Notes: a model not told the origin generated them from the sequence alone. A DNA stretch of 64,000 bases from Rhizobium herbae (GCF_019511375.1 NZ_JAEUAO010000007.1:186001-250000); one strand, 5' to 3'; shown: positions 28,213-39,443, numbered from the stretch's first letter. Made by a program: numbers and translations.

Positions 28213-29256
28213 ATGGACGCTTTCATTTCGACCTATGTGTGGCCAACGGCCCTCATGATCGCCCAGTCGCTGCTGCTTCTGGTCGCTCTCCTGATCTTCA
28301 TCGCCTATATTCTGCTCGCTGACCGCAAGATCTGGGCCGCGGTGCAGATGCGCCGTGGACCGAATGTGGTAGGCCCCTGGGGACTTTTCCAGTCCTTCGC
28401 CGATCTCTTGAAGTTCGTCTTCAAGGAACCGGTGATCCCCGCCGGCTCGAACAAGGTGCTGTTCCTGCTGGCGCCGCTGGTTTCCGTCACCTTGGCGCTG
28501 GCCGCCTGGGCCGTTATTCCGCTCAATGCAAACTGGGTGATGGCAAACATCAATGTCGGCATCCTTTATGTATTCGCCATTTCGTCGCTTGAAGTCTATG
28601 GCGTTATCATCGGCGGCTGGGCATCGAACTCGAAATATCCGTTCCTCAGCGCGTTGCGCTCGGCAGCGCAAATGGTTTCCTACGAGGTCTCGATCGGCTT
28701 CGTCATCGTCACCGTCCTGTTGTGCGCCGGCTCGCTGAACCTGACGGATATCGTCGATTCACAGCGTGACGGCCTCGGCACGATGATCGGTCTGCCCGGC
28801 TCGTTCCTCGATTGGTACTGGCTGCCACTGTTTCCGATGTTCATCGTCTTCTTTATCTCGGCGCTGGCTGAAACCAACCGTCCGCCCTTCGATCTCGTCG
28901 AGGCGGAATCGGAACTGGTCGCCGGCTTCATGGTCGAATACGGCTCGACCCCGTACATGATGTTCATGCTCGGCGAGTACGCCGCCATCTGCCTGATGTG
29001 CGCGCTGACGACGATCCTGTTCCTCGGCGGTTGGCTGCCTCCGGTCGACGTCTGGTTCCTCAATTGGGTTCCCGGCATCATCTGGTTCGTCCTGAAGGCC
29101 TCGATGGTGTTCTTCATGTTCGCCATGGTGAAGGCTTTCGTGCCGCGCTACCGCTACGACCAACTGATGCGGCTCGGCTGGAAGGTCTTCCTTCCGCTGT
29201 CGCTCGCCATGGTCTTCATTGTTGCAGTCGTGCTGAAACTGGTGGTGTGGGCCTGA
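28213..29256 (+). CDS. nuoH: NADH-quinone oxidoreductase subunit H
   Basis: Membrane subunit of complex I at the quinone entry site, 347 residues with about eight transmembrane helices. The signatures are [21 protein letters not shown] and [27 protein letters not shown], the acidic loop that couples quinone reduction to proton pumping. It begins 21 bases after nuoG and ends 64 bases before nuoI. Confidence 0.98.
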   Translation: MDAFISTYVWPTALMIAQSLLLLVALLIFIAYILLADRKIWAAVQMRRGPNVVGPWGLFQSFADLLKFVFKEPVIPAGSNKVLFLLAPLVSVTLALAAWAVIPLNANWVMANINVGILYVFAISSLEVYGVIIGGWASNSKYPFLSALRSAAQMVSYEVSIGFVIVTVLLCAGSLNLTDIVDSQRDGLGTMIGLPGSFLDWYWLPLFPMFIVFFISALAETNRPPFDLVEAESELVAGFMVEYGSTPYMMFMLGEYAAICLMCALTTILFLGGWLPPVDVWFLNWVPGIIWFVLKASMVFFMFAMVKAFVPRYRYDQLMRLGWKVFLPLSLAMVFIVAVVLKLVVWA

Positions 29257-29320
29257 TGTCCGTTTCCCGTTTCGCAATATTCGCCGGCGCGTCCCAGGCC
29301 GGCTTGTTTGGAGGTTGATG

Positions 29321-29812
29321 ATGGCAAGTCTGTCGCAAGCCGTCAGTTCGCTGTTCCTCAAGGAATTCGTCGGTGCGTTCTTCCTGTCGATGCGCTATTT
29401 CTTCGCACCGAAGTCGACGCTGAATTACCCGTTCGAAAAAGGCCCCGTCAGCCCGCGCTTCCGCGGCGAGCATGCGCTGCGCCGCTATCCGAACGGCGAA
29501 GAGCGCTGCATCGCCTGCAAGCTGTGCGAGGCGATCTGTCCTGCCCAGGCGATCACCATCGAAGCCGGCCCGCGCCGTAACGACGGCACGCGCCGCACCG
29601 TTCGCTACGACATCGACATGGTGAAGTGCATCTATTGCGGTTTCTGCCAGGAAGCCTGTCCGGTGGACGCGATCGTCGAAGGCCCGAACTTCGAGTTCGC
29701 CACCGAGACGCGTGAAGAGCTCTACTACGACAAGGAGCGCCTGCTCGCCAACGGCGACCGTTGGGAGCGGGAAATCGCCCGCAACATCGCAATGGACTCG
29801 CCTTACCGCTGA
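29321..29812 (+). CDS. nuoI: NADH-quinone oxidoreductase subunit I
   Basis: TYKY-type subunit with two 4Fe-4S clusters (N6a, N6b) that relay electrons toward NuoB. Of 163 residues, the ligands are Cys63, 66, 69 and 73 in [12 protein letters not shown] and Cys103, 106, 109 and 113 in [12 protein letters not shown]. Three start codons follow one another (TTG 29315, ATG 29318, ATG 29321). The last is chosen because GGAGG ends at 29314, six bases before it, and the product then begins [12 protein letters not shown]. Confidence 0.97.
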   Translation: MASLSQAVSSLFLKEFVGAFFLSMRYFFAPKSTLNYPFEKGPVSPRFRGEHALRRYPNGEERCIACKLCEAICPAQAITIEAGPRRNDGTRRTVRYDIDMVKCIYCGFCQEACPVDAIVEGPNFEFATETREELYYDKERLLANGDRWEREIARNIAMDSPYR

Positions 29813-29830
29813 GACCTTTCGATGGGACTG

Positions 29831-29852
29831 CGCCTGCCTTGCCGGGCAGGCG
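29831..29852 (+). other. Hairpin between nuoI and nuoJ
   Basis: CGCCTGCC (29831-29838) pairs perfectly with GGCAGGCG (29845-29852) across a 6-base loop. No T run follows, so it is more likely an mRNA processing or stability hairpin in the 139-base nuoI-nuoJ gap than a terminator. Confidence 0.45.
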
Positions 29853-29951
29853 TCAACGAGATTTTGGGCGGGCCGGGACAACCGGTTCGCCAGTGGGAAA
29901 GGGTGGCCTGTCGGTCATTCCTGCCCGGGGAAGACGAAAAAGGCACCGATC

Positions 29952-30566
29952 ATGGGTCTGCAGGCTCTTTTTTTCTATCTTTTTTCATTCGTCGCCGTTG
30001 CGTCGGCGTTCATGGTCATTTCCGCACGAAACCCGGTTTATTCCGTGCTGTTCCTGATCCTGACGTTCTTCAACGCGGCCGGCCTGTTCCTGCTGACCGG
30101 AGCCGAGTTCCTCGCGATGATCCTGCTGGTCGTCTATATCGGCGCGGTTGCGGTTCTTTTCCTCTTCGTGGTGATGATGCTCGACATCGATTTCACCGAA
30201 CTGAGGGCAGGGGTGCTCGACTATGCGCCGGTCGGCGCGCTGATCGGCCTGGTGCTCGCGGCTGAATTGATCATCGTGGTCGGCGGCAGCACGCTGTCGC
30301 CGGAAATCGCCAAGTCGATTTCGATGCCGATCCCGGCGATCACGGAGCGGACCAACACGGCAGCGCTCGGTGACGTGCTCTATACGCACTATGTCTACTT
30401 CTTCCAGATCGCCGGCCTCGTTCTGCTGGTGGCAATGATCGGCGCCATCGTGCTGACGCTGCGCCATCGCCAGAACATCAAGCGCCAGGACATTCCCACG
30501 CAGGTTGCCCGCTCGCCGAAGACCGCTGTCGAAGTGGTCAAGGTCAAGTCGGGTCAGGGCCTTTAA
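29952..30566 (+). CDS. nuoJ: NADH-quinone oxidoreductase subunit J
   Basis: Membrane subunit of complex I, 204 residues with five transmembrane helices. The third helix holds the conserved [19 protein letters not shown], where the pi-bulge and water chain lie. The ATG at 29952 gives [13 protein letters not shown]; the same frame is open upstream, but that part has no membrane or family signature. A longer C-terminal tail after the last helix is normal for alphaproteobacteria. Confidence 0.96.
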   Translation: MGLQALFFYLFSFVAVASAFMVISARNPVYSVLFLILTFFNAAGLFLLTGAEFLAMILLVVYIGAVAVLFLFVVMMLDIDFTELRAGVLDYAPVGALIGLVLAAELIIVVGGSTLSPEIAKSISMPIPAITERTNTAALGDVLYTHYVYFFQIAGLVLLVAMIGAIVLTLRHRQNIKRQDIPTQVARSPKTAVEVVKVKSGQGL

Positions 30567-30594
30567 GACGGACGCGGGTCAAGGAACAATCATC

Positions 30595-30903
30595 ATGGAA
30601 ATCGGTATTTCCCACTATCTGACCGTCAGCGCCATCCTGTTCACGCTCGGCGTCTTCGGCATCTTCCTCAACCGGAAGAACGTCATCATCATCCTGATGT
30701 CGGTGGAACTCATCCTGCTTGCGGTGAACATCAACATGGTCGCCTTCTCGTCGTTCCTGAACGACATCACCGGCCAGGTGTTCGCCTTGTTCATTCTGAC
30801 CGTCGCGGCCGCGGAAGCCGCCATCGGTCTTGCAATTCTCGTCGTCTTCTACCGCAACCGCGGCTCGATCGCCGTCGAAGACGTCAACATGATGAAGGGT
30901 TGA
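30595..30903 (+). CDS. nuoK: NADH-quinone oxidoreductase subunit K
   Basis: Smallest antiporter-like membrane subunit, 102 residues and three transmembrane helices. The conserved glutamates are in [18 protein letters not shown] and [13 protein letters not shown], which carry protons through the membrane arm. The ATG at 30595 follows AAGGAA. It is followed by nuoL after 7 bases. Confidence 0.98.
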   Translation: MEIGISHYLTVSAILFTLGVFGIFLNRKNVIIILMSVELILLAVNINMVAFSSFLNDITGQVFALFILTVAAAEAAIGLAILVVFYRNRGSIAVEDVNMMKG

Positions 30904-30910
30904 GCGGGCC

Positions 30911-32908
30911 ATGAATGCGATTATTCAAGCCATCGTCTTCCTGCCGCTGATCGGCTTCCTGATCGCGGGCCTGTTCGGCACCTCGATCGGTGCCAAGGCG
31001 TCGGAATATGTCACCACCGGCTTCATGGTGATTGTCGCCGTGCTGTCGTGGTTCGTCTTCTTCAACGTCGCGCTCGGCGAGACGGAGATGATCAGGGTCA
31101 CGGTGATGCGCTGGATCCAGTCCGGCAGCTTCGATGCCGAGTGGGCCTTCCGCGTCGATACGCTGACGGCGGTGATGTTCGTCGTCGTCAACACGGTATC
31201 GTGCCTGGTTCATGTCTACTCGATCGGCTACATGCACCATGATCCGAACCGGCCGCGTTTCTTTGCCTATCTGTCGCTGTTCACCTTCGCGATGCTGATG
31301 CTCATAACGTCTGACAACTTGCTGCAGATGTTCTTCGGCTGGGAGGGGGTCGGTCTTGCTTCCTATCTGCTGATCGGCTTCTGGTACAAGAAGCCGTCGG
31401 CAAATGCTGCGGCGATCAAGGCCTTCATCGTCAACCGCGTCGGTGACTTCGGCTTTGCGCTCGGTATCTTCGGCGTCTTCGTGCTGTTCGGCTCCATCAG
31501 CTTCGAAACGATCTTCGCGACGGCCGCAAGCTATCTGCCGGCCGAGGGTGCCACTGAAGGCGGCGAAGCCGTCATCAACCTGTTCGGCATGCACCTCGAC
31601 AAGCCGCACGCCGTCACCGCCATCTGCCTGCTGCTGTTCATGGGCGCGATGGGCAAGTCGGCGCAGTTCCTGCTGCACACCTGGCTGCCGGACGCCATGG
31701 AAGGCCCGACGCCTGTGTCGGCGCTCATCCATGCCGCAACCATGGTCACCGCCGGTGTCTTTCTCGTCGCTCGCATGTCGCCGCTGTTCGAGTTGACCGA
31801 GGACGCCCGCACCGTCGTCGTGCTGATCGGCGCCGTCACGGCGTTCTTCGCAGCGACCGTCGGTCTCGTGCAGAACGACATCAAGCGCGTCATCGCCTAT
31901 TCGACCTGCTCGCAGCTCGGCTACATGTTCGTCGCGCTCGGCGTCGGCGCCTATGGCGCGGGTATCTTCCACCTGTTCACGCACGCCTTCTTCAAGGCGC
32001 TGCTGTTCCTTGGCGCCGGCTCGGTTATCCATGCCGTCGATGGCGAGCAGGACATGCGGTTCATGGGCGGGCTGCGCAGGCATATCCCGTGGACCTACTG
32101 GATGATGTTCATCGGCACGATCGCGCTGACCGGGGTCGGCATTCCGGGCACCGTCATCGGCACTGCCGGCTTCTTCTCGAAGGACGCGATTATCGAATCG
32201 ACCTTCGCCTCGCACAGCGTGCTCTCCGGTTTCGCCTTCTCGCTGCTGGTGATTGCCGCCCTGTTCACGAGCTTCTATTCTTGGCGTCTGACCTTCATGA
32301 CCTTCCACGGCACGCCGCGCGCGTCGCATGAGGTCATGCACCACGTCCATGAATCGCCTCAGGTCATGCTTGTGCCGCTTTACCTTCTCGGCGCCGGCGC
32401 GCTCCTCGCGGGCTTCCTGTTCCACGACTATTTCTTCGGTCACGACTACAATCACTTCTGGCAGGGCGCACTGTTCACGCTGCCGGAGAACGAACTGCTC
32501 GAGGAATATCACCATGTCCCGCTCTGGGTGAAATGGAGCCCGTTCTGCGCCATGGCGCTCGGCCTGATCACCGCCTGGTACATGTATATCCGCTCGCCTG
32601 AAACGCCGAAATATCTGGCCAATCAGCACCGCGTTCTCTACCAGTTCCTGCTCAACAAGTGGTACTTCGACGAGATCTACGACTTCCTGTTCGTCCGTCC
32701 GGCCAAGCGCCTCGGCACCTTCCTGTGGAAGGAAGGTGACGGCAGGGTCATCGACGGCTTTGGCCCGAACGGCATCGCCGCGCGCGTCATGGACGTCACC
32801 GACCGAGTTGTTCGCCTGCAGACCGGTTACCTCTATCACTATGCCTTCGTGATGCTGATCGGCATTGCGGCGCTCGTTACCTGGATGATGCTCGGGAGCT
32901 CCTTCTGA
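30911..32908 (+). CDS. nuoL: NADH-quinone oxidoreductase subunit L
   Basis: Distal proton-pumping subunit of complex I, 665 residues. The antiporter core includes [36 protein letters not shown] with the pumping Lys, and [16 protein letters not shown]. The C-terminal long lateral helix begins near residue 570 ([24 protein letters not shown]). The last base of the stop is the first base of the nuoM ATG. Confidence 0.98.
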   Translation: MNAIIQAIVFLPLIGFLIAGLFGTSIGAKASEYVTTGFMVIVAVLSWFVFFNVALGETEMIRVTVMRWIQSGSFDAEWAFRVDTLTAVMFVVVNTVSCLVHVYSIGYMHHDPNRPRFFAYLSLFTFAMLMLITSDNLLQMFFGWEGVGLASYLLIGFWYKKPSANAAAIKAFIVNRVGDFGFALGIFGVFVLFGSISFETIFATAASYLPAEGATEGGEAVINLFGMHLDKPHAVTAICLLLFMGAMGKSAQFLLHTWLPDAMEGPTPVSALIHAATMVTAGVFLVARMSPLFELTEDARTVVVLIGAVTAFFAATVGLVQNDIKRVIAYSTCSQLGYMFVALGVGAYGAGIFHLFTHAFFKALLFLGAGSVIHAVDGEQDMRFMGGLRRHIPWTYWMMFIGTIALTGVGIPGTVIGTAGFFSKDAIIESTFASHSVLSGFAFSLLVIAALFTSFYSWRLTFMTFHGTPRASHEVMHHVHESPQVMLVPLYLLGAGALLAGFLFHDYFFGHDYNHFWQGALFTLPENELLEEYHHVPLWVKWSPFCAMALGLITAWYMYIRSPETPKYLANQHRVLYQFLLNKWYFDEIYDFLFVRPAKRLGTFLWKEGDGRVIDGFGPNGIAARVMDVTDRVVRLQTGYLYHYAFVMLIGIAALVTWMMLGSSF

Positions 32909-34419
32909 TGACCGATTGGCCCATTCTTTCCGCGGTCACCTTCCTGCCACTGGCCGGCGTTGTTGTTCTGCTTCTGATGCGTGAAGACAGCGCGGCCGGG
33001 CGCCGCAACATCCTGAATGTCTCGCTTTTCACGACGATCGTCACGTTCCTTGTGTCGCTGTGGGTCTGGTGGGACTTCGACTACGCCAATCCCGGCTTCC
33101 AGATGATCGAGAAGCACGCCTGGCTCGGTACGGGCATTTCCTATCATCTCGGCGTGGACGGCATTTCAGTCCTTTTCGTCGTCCTTTCAGCATTCCTGAT
33201 GCCCTTCTGCGTGCTGGCAAGCTGGTTGACCATCGAGAAGCGCCTGAAGGCGTACATGATCGCCTTCCTGCTTCTGGAAGTGTTCATGGTCGGCGTTTTC
33301 GTGTCGCTCGACATCGTGCTCTTCTACGTCTTCTTCGAAGCAGGCCTCATTCCGATGTTCATCATCATCGGGGTCTGGGGCGGCAAGGATCGCGTCTACG
33401 CGTCCTACAAGTTCTTCCTCTATACGCTGCTCGGCTCGGTGCTGATGCTGCTCGCCATCATGGCGATGTACTGGCAGGCCGGCACGACCGATATGGTCGA
33501 ACTGCTTGCCTACAACTTCCCGCGCCAGATGCAGACCTGGCTATGGTTGGCCTTCTTCGCATCCTTTGCGGTGAAGATGCCGATGTGGCCGGTCCATACC
33601 TGGCTTCCCGATGCGCACGTCCAGGCGCCGACGGCAGGCTCGGTCATCCTGGCGGGTATCCTCCTGAAGCTCGGCGGCTACGGCTTCCTGCGTTTTTCGC
33701 TGCCGATGTTCCCGCTCGCCTCCGAGTATTTTGCGCCGATGGTCTTCTCGCTGTCGATCGTTGCCATCATCTACACCTCGCTGGTGGCGATGATGCAGTC
33801 CGACATCAAGAAGCTGATCGCCTATTCGTCGGTCGCCCATATGGGTTATGTGACGATGGGAATTTTCGCGGCCAATACGCAGGGCGTACAGGGCGCGATC
33901 TTCCAGATGCTGTCGCACGGCATCGTCTCCGGCGCGCTCTTCCTTTGCGTCGGCGTCGTCTATGACCGTACCCACACCCGCGAGATCAGCGCCTATGGCG
34001 GCCTCGTCAACAACATGCCGAAATATGCGGTCGCCTTCATGGTCTTCACCATGGCCAATGTCGGCCTTCCCGGCACGTCCGGCTTCGTCGGCGAAATCAC
34101 CACGTTGCTCGGTGCCTTCCGGGCAAACACCTGGGTTGCCTTCTTCGCGACGTCCGGCGTCATTCTTTCGGCCTGCTACGCGCTCTGGCTCTACCGCCGC
34201 GTGATCTTCGGCGCACTCGAGAAGGACAGCCTGAAGTCGCTGCTCGACCTCTCGGGCCGCGAGAAGGCCATTCTCTATCCGCTGGTCGTGCTGACCATCT
34301 TCTTCGGCGTCTATCCGGCGCCGGTGTTCGATGCGACGGCTGCTTCGGTGGATCTCCTCGTGAACAACTACACTGCCGCCGTGCAGGCCGCGCAAGACGT
34401 TGCGCTTTCGGCGAAATGA
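32908..34419 (+). CDS. nuoM: NADH-quinone oxidoreductase subunit M
   Basis: Second antiporter-like subunit, 503 residues and about 14 transmembrane helices. The key residues are in [21 protein letters not shown] (Glu), [20 protein letters not shown] (Lys) and [16 protein letters not shown]. The start overlaps the nuoL stop by one base (TGATG), which indicates coupled translation. Confidence 0.98.
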   Translation: MTDWPILSAVTFLPLAGVVVLLLMREDSAAGRRNILNVSLFTTIVTFLVSLWVWWDFDYANPGFQMIEKHAWLGTGISYHLGVDGISVLFVVLSAFLMPFCVLASWLTIEKRLKAYMIAFLLLEVFMVGVFVSLDIVLFYVFFEAGLIPMFIIIGVWGGKDRVYASYKFFLYTLLGSVLMLLAIMAMYWQAGTTDMVELLAYNFPRQMQTWLWLAFFASFAVKMPMWPVHTWLPDAHVQAPTAGSVILAGILLKLGGYGFLRFSLPMFPLASEYFAPMVFSLSIVAIIYTSLVAMMQSDIKKLIAYSSVAHMGYVTMGIFAANTQGVQGAIFQMLSHGIVSGALFLCVGVVYDRTHTREISAYGGLVNNMPKYAVAFMVFTMANVGLPGTSGFVGEITTLLGAFRANTWVAFFATSGVILSACYALWLYRRVIFGALEKDSLKSLLDLSGREKAILYPLVVLTIFFGVYPAPVFDATAASVDLLVNNYTAAVQAAQDVALSAK

Positions 34420-34437
34420 CGACAGGACGGGATTGAA

Positions 34438-35880
34438 ATGACTGCTGAAACATTCCTTGCTAGCCTGCACCTGTCGACGCCGGAGCTGATCCTTGCGGTC
34501 GGCGCCATGGTCCTGTTGATGATCGGTGTGTTCACGGGCGAAAAATCGTCCGGACTGGTCACCGGCCTTGCGGTTGGCCTGCTTGCCGTTTCGGGGGCCT
34601 GGCTGATCTGGCAGACCGGCGATGGTCAGGCCTATGGCGGCGTGTTCCTCTCCGACCCGTTCGCCCGGTTCATGAAGGTGCTGACGTTGGCCGGCTCCAT
34701 GGCCACGCTGATCATGTCGGCGGGCGAGGCTCGCTCGGCGGGTATAGACCGCTTCGAGTTTCCGGTGCTGGTCGTGCTGGCAACGCTCGGCATGCTGCTG
34801 ATGATTTCGGCCAACGACCTCATCTCCGTCTATCTCGCGCTCGAACTGCAGTCGCTGGCGCTTTATGTCGTCGCCGCGATGCACCGCGACAACCTCCGTT
34901 CGACGGAAGCCGGCCTCAAATATTTCGTTCTCGGCGCGCTGTCGTCGGGCATGCTGCTCTACGGCATGTCGCTGGTTTACGGCTTCACCGGCCATACCGG
35001 TTTCGAGGCCATCGCGTCGGCTCTGTCGGCCGAAGGTCGTTCGCTCGGCCTGGTGTTTGGGCTCGTCTTCATTCTTGCCGGCGTCGCCTTCAAGATTTCG
35101 GCCGTTCCGTTCCACATGTGGACGCCGGACGTCTATGAGGGTGCGCCGACGCCGGTCACGGCATTCTTCGCCGCCGCACCGAAGATCGCGGCGATGGCGA
35201 TGCTTATCCGTCTGGTCATCACGCCATTCGAGCCGATCGTTGCCGACTGGCGCCAGATCGTCGTCTTCATCTCGATCGCGTCTATGCTGCTCGGCGCATT
35301 TGCGGCGATCGGCCAGAGGAACATCAAGCGACTGATGGCCTACTCGTCGATTGGCCACATGGGCTATGCGCTCGTCGGTCTTGCCAGCGGTTCGATGGCC
35401 GGTGTGCGCGGCGTGCTGATCTACATGCTGGTCTATATGGTCATGACGCTTGGCACCTTCGCCTGCATTCTGGCGATGAAGCGCAAGGACGGCAATCACG
35501 TCGAAAACGTCGACGACCTTGCCGGCCTGTCGCAGACCAATCCGCTGATGGCGACGGTCTTGACGGTTATGATGTTCTCGCTGGCCGGCATTCCGCCGCT
35601 TGCAGGCTTCTTCGCCAAGTATTTCGTGTTCATGGCGGCAGTCGAGGCGCAGCTTTACGCACTGGCGATCATCGGCGTTCTGGCCTCGGTCGTGGGGGCC
35701 TATTACTACCTGCGTGTCATCAAGCTGATGTGGTTCGATGAAGCCAAGGGCGAATTCGCGCGTCCATCGGGCGTTCTGCGTCTCGTCTACGGTCTCTCCG
35801 GTCTGTTCGTGGCCGCCTATGTGCTGATCGGCGGACCGATCGGTACGGCGGCCGAAGTTGCAGCGCGGACCTTCTTTTGA
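34438..35880 (+). CDS. nuoN: NADH-quinone oxidoreductase subunit N
   Basis: Third antiporter-like subunit, 480 residues. The signatures are [41 protein letters not shown] and [18 protein letters not shown]. It is the last nuo gene. Its stop TGA at 35878-35880 overlaps the TTG start of birA, so transcription and translation continue into non-respiratory genes. Confidence 0.98.
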   Translation: MTAETFLASLHLSTPELILAVGAMVLLMIGVFTGEKSSGLVTGLAVGLLAVSGAWLIWQTGDGQAYGGVFLSDPFARFMKVLTLAGSMATLIMSAGEARSAGIDRFEFPVLVVLATLGMLLMISANDLISVYLALELQSLALYVVAAMHRDNLRSTEAGLKYFVLGALSSGMLLYGMSLVYGFTGHTGFEAIASALSAEGRSLGLVFGLVFILAGVAFKISAVPFHMWTPDVYEGAPTPVTAFFAAAPKIAAMAMLIRLVITPFEPIVADWRQIVVFISIASMLLGAFAAIGQRNIKRLMAYSSIGHMGYALVGLASGSMAGVRGVLIYMLVYMVMTLGTFACILAMKRKDGNHVENVDDLAGLSQTNPLMATVLTVMMFSLAGIPPLAGFFAKYFVFMAAVEAQLYALAIIGVLASVVGAYYYLRVIKLMWFDEAKGEFARPSGVLRLVYGLSGLFVAAYVLIGGPIGTAAEVAARTFF

Positions 35881-36644
35881 CGGGCCAGGACCGGATCGGC
35901 AGGTTGGCGCTCGATGATTTCCGGCATACCGCGCTTGGCGATGTCGGATCGACGAACACCGAATGCCTGATCCGTGCCCGCGCGGGTGATCCGGGACTTC
36001 ACTGGATCACCGCGACACGGCAGCTGGAGGGACGAGGGCGGCGCGGCCGGGCCTGGACTTCGGAGCCTGGCAATCTCTACGCCTCGCTGCTGTTGATCGA
36101 TCCGGCGCCGATGGACAGGCTTCACTCGCTGCCGCTGGCTGTAGCCGTCGCCGTGCATCGGGCAATCCAGGCGGTCATGCCGCCGGGATCCAACCCCGTA
36201 TCAATCAAATGGCCAAACGACATCCTGATTGCCGGCAAGAAGTGCTGCGGTATCCTGCTCGAAGGCGAGGGATTGCCTGATGGCAGGCACGCACTGGTCA
36301 TTGGCTGCGGCGTCAATGTCGCGCACGCACCCGACCACGCGCTCTATCCCGTCACCTGCCTGCAGGCGGAAGGGGCAGCGGTGTCGCCAGAAGAATTGTT
36401 TGCCCACCTGTTTCGCAGCATGGGCGAGGTATTGAGCATTTGGAACCGCGGGCAGGGTATCGCCGAAATTATTGCCCAATGGCGGGCGGCGGCCGGTGGT
36501 ATAGGCCAGAAGATCACGGTCAACCTGCCGGACCGCTCGCTTTCCGGACGGTTCGAAGGCATAGATGAAGACGGCCGGCTGATGCTCGACATGGGTGCAG
36601 GCGTGGTCCACCGCATCGCCGCAGGCGATGTATTTTTCGGATAA
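35877..36644 (+). CDS. birA: Biotin--[acetyl-CoA-carboxylase] ligase
   Basis: Attaches biotin to the carboxyl carrier protein AccB and other biotin enzymes in the cytoplasm. The 255 residues hold only the catalytic and C-terminal domains: biotinyl-AMP loop [36 protein letters not shown] with the active-site Lys, and GCGVNV. The N-terminal DNA-binding domain of E. coli BirA is absent, so this form should not repress biotin genes itself. The TTG at 35877 overlaps the nuoN stop and is preferred because the family N-terminus begins right after it. Confidence 0.95.
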   Translation: MTGQDRIGRLALDDFRHTALGDVGSTNTECLIRARAGDPGLHWITATRQLEGRGRRGRAWTSEPGNLYASLLLIDPAPMDRLHSLPLAVAVAVHRAIQAVMPPGSNPVSIKWPNDILIAGKKCCGILLEGEGLPDGRHALVIGCGVNVAHAPDHALYPVTCLQAEGAAVSPEELFAHLFRSMGEVLSIWNRGQGIAEIIAQWRAAAGGIGQKITVNLPDRSLSGRFEGIDEDGRLMLDMGAGVVHRIAAGDVFFG

Positions 36645-36663
36645 AACAAGGCGCAATCATTCA

Positions 36664-38331
36664 ATGAGCAAACAAGACGAACTCGTCTTCCTCCCGCTGG
36701 GCGGGGTTGGGGAAATCGGCATGAACCTGGCTCTTTATGGCTATGGTGCGCCGTCCAGCCGCCAGTGGATCATGGTTGATTGCGGCGTCACCTTTCCGGG
36801 ACCGGAGCTGCCCGGCGTCGATCTGGTGCTGCCGGATATCCGCTTTCTCGCGGAGGAGCGCAAGAACCTCAAGGGTATCATCATCACCCATGCCCATGAA
36901 GATCACTATGGCGCGCTCGCCGATCTCTGGCCCGGCCTCAACGTTCCCGTCTACGCATCACCATTTACCGATGGCATGCTTGATGCCAAACGCAATTACG
37001 AGCGCACGCGCGCTGATGTGCCGATCACCATCTTCAAGCAGGGCGACCGGATCAATGTTGGTCCGTTCGAGATCGAGGCGGTCGGCGTCAACCATTCGAT
37101 CCCCGAGCCGATTTCCCTGGTGATCCGCACGCCGCTCGGCAATATCGTCCATACCGGCGACTGGAAGATCGATCATGCGCCTACCCTTGGTCCGCTGACG
37201 GACGAGGCACGGTTCCGCGCGATCGGCGATGAGGGCGTGCTGGCGCTGATGTGTGACAGCACCAATGCGATGCGCGATGGCGTATCGCCCCAGGAAGAAG
37301 AGGTTTCGGCAAGCCTCACCAAGATCATCGAGAACGCCACCGGCCGCGTCGCCATCACCACTTTCTCGTCCAATGTCGGCCGCATCCGCTCGATCGCCAA
37401 GGCATCCGCCGCCGCCGGTCGCGAAGTCCTTCTGCTTGGCAGTTCGATGAAGCGTGTCTGCGACGTGGCCCGCGATGTCGGCCTTATGGAAGGTTTGAAC
37501 CCCTTCATCGCTGAAGACGAATTCGGCTATATCCCGCGGGACAAGGTCGTGGTGATCCTGACCGGCAGCCAGGGTGAGGCCCGGGCGGCGCTGGCAAAGC
37601 TTTCTCGGGACGAGATGCGCAACGTCGCTTTGACGGCGGGCGACACCGTGGTGTTTTCTTCTCGCGCCATTCCCGGAAACGAGAAGGCGATCAACGACAT
37701 CAAGAACGGCCTCGTCGAACAGGGCATCCATATCGTCACCGACTCCGAAGCCCTCGTGCATGTTTCCGGCCACCCCCGCCGGCACGAGTTGCAGCAAATG
37801 TATGAATGGACGCGGCCGCAGATTCTCGTGCCGGTCCACGGCGAGGCGGCACATCTGACCGCACAGGCGGAACTCGGCCTGCAATCCGGCATCAAGACGG
37901 TTCCGCGGGTGCGCAATGGCGACATACTGCGGTTGGCACCGGGGCCGGCAACGGTGATCGGAACGGCGCCGCATGGGCGTATCTACAAGGACGGCGGCCT
38001 GATCGGCGATTTCGAGGAGATGGGTATCGGCGAACGCCGCAAGCTGTCCTTTGCCGGCCATGTGTCCGTCAATGTCGTGCTCGACGAGCGGTATGATTTC
38101 AACGCCGATCCGGAGGTCGTTGCCATCGGCCTTCCCGAATTCGACGATGAGGGCGAGGACATGAACGACACGCTCTATGATGCGGTGCTTGGCGCCGTCG
38201 AAAGCATACCGCGCGGCAAGCGCAAGGATCTTGCCATGGTGCAGGAAGCGGTTCGACGGGCGGTTCGCGGCACCGCCAACGAGGTTTGGGGCAAGAAGCC
38301 GGTCGTCACCGTGTTCATCAACAAGCTCTGA
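36664..38331 (+). CDS. rnj: Ribonuclease J
   Basis: Metallo-beta-lactamase/beta-CASP ribonuclease with 5'-3' exonuclease and endonuclease activity; in rhizobia it matures rRNA and turns over mRNA. The 555 residues begin MSKQDELVFLPLGGVGEIGMN. Motif II HAHEDHYGAL holds the zinc ligands, NHSIPEP and HTGDWKID follow, and the beta-CASP region includes TFSSNVGRI and the C-terminal HVSGHPRRHEL. The ATG at 36664 is chosen over an earlier in-frame codon inside birA. It follows birA by 19 bases in the extended nuo operon. Confidence 0.96.
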   Translation: MSKQDELVFLPLGGVGEIGMNLALYGYGAPSSRQWIMVDCGVTFPGPELPGVDLVLPDIRFLAEERKNLKGIIITHAHEDHYGALADLWPGLNVPVYASPFTDGMLDAKRNYERTRADVPITIFKQGDRINVGPFEIEAVGVNHSIPEPISLVIRTPLGNIVHTGDWKIDHAPTLGPLTDEARFRAIGDEGVLALMCDSTNAMRDGVSPQEEEVSASLTKIIENATGRVAITTFSSNVGRIRSIAKASAAAGREVLLLGSSMKRVCDVARDVGLMEGLNPFIAEDEFGYIPRDKVVVILTGSQGEARAALAKLSRDEMRNVALTAGDTVVFSSRAIPGNEKAINDIKNGLVEQGIHIVTDSEALVHVSGHPRRHELQQMYEWTRPQILVPVHGEAAHLTAQAELGLQSGIKTVPRVRNGDILRLAPGPATVIGTAPHGRIYKDGGLIGDFEEMGIGERRKLSFAGHVSVNVVLDERYDFNADPEVVAIGLPEFDDEGEDMNDTLYDAVLGAVESIPRGKRKDLAMVQEAVRRAVRGTANEVWGKKPVVTVFINKL

Positions 38332-38350
38332 CGGCCACGAGAGGCAAACC

Positions 38351-38755
38351 ATGCTCGGACGTGTCAACCACATTGCTCTGGTCGTTCCAAACCTTGCCGA
38401 GGCGGCGGAAAGATACCGGTCGGTGCTTGGCGCAACGGTGACGGAGCCCGACGCACTTCCAGAGCATGGCGTCAGCGTAGTTTTCGTCACGCTCGAAAAC
38501 ACCAAGGTGGAGTTGCTGGAGCCGCTGGGCTCAGACTCGCCGATTGCGGCGTTTCTGGCCAAGAACCCGGCGGGCGGCATGCACCATATCTGCTATGAGG
38601 TCGAGGACATCATCGCAGCCCGAGACAGCCTTGTTGCCGCGGGCGGCCGGGTTCTCGGCGACGGCCAGCCGAAGATCGGGGCGCATGGAAAGCCGGTGCT
38701 CTTCCTCCATCCCAAGGACTTCTTCGGCACGCTGATCGAACTGGAAGAGGTGTGA
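38351..38755 (+). CDS. mce: Methylmalonyl-CoA epimerase
   Basis: Converts (2S)- and (2R)-methylmalonyl-CoA so that propionyl-CoA carbon can enter the TCA cycle. The 134-residue vicinal-oxygen-chelate fold has metal ligands in GRVNHIALVV (His7), GGMHHICYEV and LIELEEV at the end. PKDFFGTLIELEE is typical of the family. The ATG at 38351 gives the standard MLGRVNHIALVV start, 19 bases after rnj. Confidence 0.94.
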   Translation: MLGRVNHIALVVPNLAEAAERYRSVLGATVTEPDALPEHGVSVVFVTLENTKVELLEPLGSDSPIAAFLAKNPAGGMHHICYEVEDIIAARDSLVAAGGRVLGDGQPKIGAHGKPVLFLHPKDFFGTLIELEEV

Positions 38756-38866
38756 CAGAAGGGCGCGAGCCGGGCGTTTGTGCCACCGGCCGCAAAGCGG
38801 TATAAGCTGCTCGACAGACAATGCCAAAGGGAGCTCGTTCAGCGTCCTTCGCAGTGAGAGACCACG

Positions 38867-39136
38867 ATGCCGATCTTTTCCATCTTTGCGATCTACTTCA
38901 TCATCTGGTGGCTGACGCTGTTCATCGTCCTGCCGATCGGCCTGCGCACCCAGGCCGAGGAGAACGAGGTGGTGCCCGGCAGCGTCGAGAGCGCGCCGGC
39001 GCGCTTCCGGGGCTTGCGTGTTTTCCTGATCACGTCGGTGCTTGCCGCCATCATCCACCTTGCGTGGTATATCCTCTCGGTGCGGCTGGGCTACGGTTTG
39101 GACGCGATCCCCCAATTCGCGCCGAAATTTTATTGA
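38867..39136 (+). CDS. DUF1467 family small membrane protein
   Basis: An 89-residue protein with two transmembrane helices (IFAIYFIIWWLTLFIVLPIGL and VFLITSVLAAIIHLAWYIL) joined by a short acidic loop (TQAEENEVVPGS). Length and the IWWLTLFIVLPIG signature fit DUF1467, a family of unknown function found next to mce and proS in rhizobia. It is the last gene of the run that starts with nuoA. The ATG at 38867 follows CAGTGAGAGA only weakly. Confidence 0.85.
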   Translation: MPIFSIFAIYFIIWWLTLFIVLPIGLRTQAEENEVVPGSVESAPARFRGLRVFLITSVLAAIIHLAWYILSVRLGYGLDAIPQFAPKFY

Positions 39137-39287
39137 CAGCAGATCGGTCGTGTGTCGTTGCGACATCCGCTATTGCGATAGCGACAGCTTACGGACGGTA
39201 GCGCGGACGCCGCCGAGGCGCGCGCCACAGAGTTGACACGATTAAAGCGTCGATACCTTTTTCTCTTGATTCGAATTTCTGAAAAGC

Positions 39288-39314
39288 AAAAAAAAACAAG
39301 GCTGAAAGCCTTGT
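39288..39314 (-). terminator. Rho-independent terminator of the minus-strand sRNA
   Basis: On the minus strand ACAAGGCT, TTC, AGCCTTGT forms a perfect 8-bp stem followed by nine T. It faces against proS and the DUF1467 gene and so must end a transcript coming from the gap itself. Confidence 0.9.
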
Positions 39315-39437
39315 TCTTAAAGTATCGCGTGATCCTTATCCGTTACCGGTGGCTGCGTATGACCGCGCCTAAGATCTTATCCTCCCAAGACTTGACCGCG
39401 AAATCGACAAGAATTTAATCTCCCTGCCTCTTTTGTG
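39288..39437 (-). ncRNA. Trans-encoded sRNA of the rhizobial alpha-r9 (Smr9C) type
   Basis: The minus strand carries a complete small transcription unit: a promoter (GATGAC-N17-CTAGTT at 39444-39472), an expected start near 39437, and a strong terminator at 39288-39314, giving about 150 bases. No ORF with a ribosome-binding site lies inside. From memory, the Sinorhizobium meliloti sRNA Smr9C is about 149 bases and lies in the gap before proS on the opposite strand; the position, strand and length agree here. Its target is unknown. The RNA contains CTTGGGAGGATAAG in its middle, a purine-rich stretch that may be single-stranded. Confidence 0.75.
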
Positions 39438-39443
39438 AGCCGA

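Noticed and set aside
29822-30265. Frame spanning the nuoI-nuoJ gap into nuoJ
   Set aside because: It overlaps most of nuoJ in another frame, lacks a ribosome-binding site and shows no family; the gap is better read as untranslated.
30884-32839. A 651-codon open frame opposite nuoL
   Set aside because: Its residues are dominated by Asp, Glu, Arg, Gln and His, the typical shadow of a membrane protein on the other strand.
39233-39418. Short + strand frame of 61 codons in the DUF1467-proS gap
   Set aside because: It runs antisense through the sRNA and its terminator, has no ribosome-binding site and a low-complexity basic composition.
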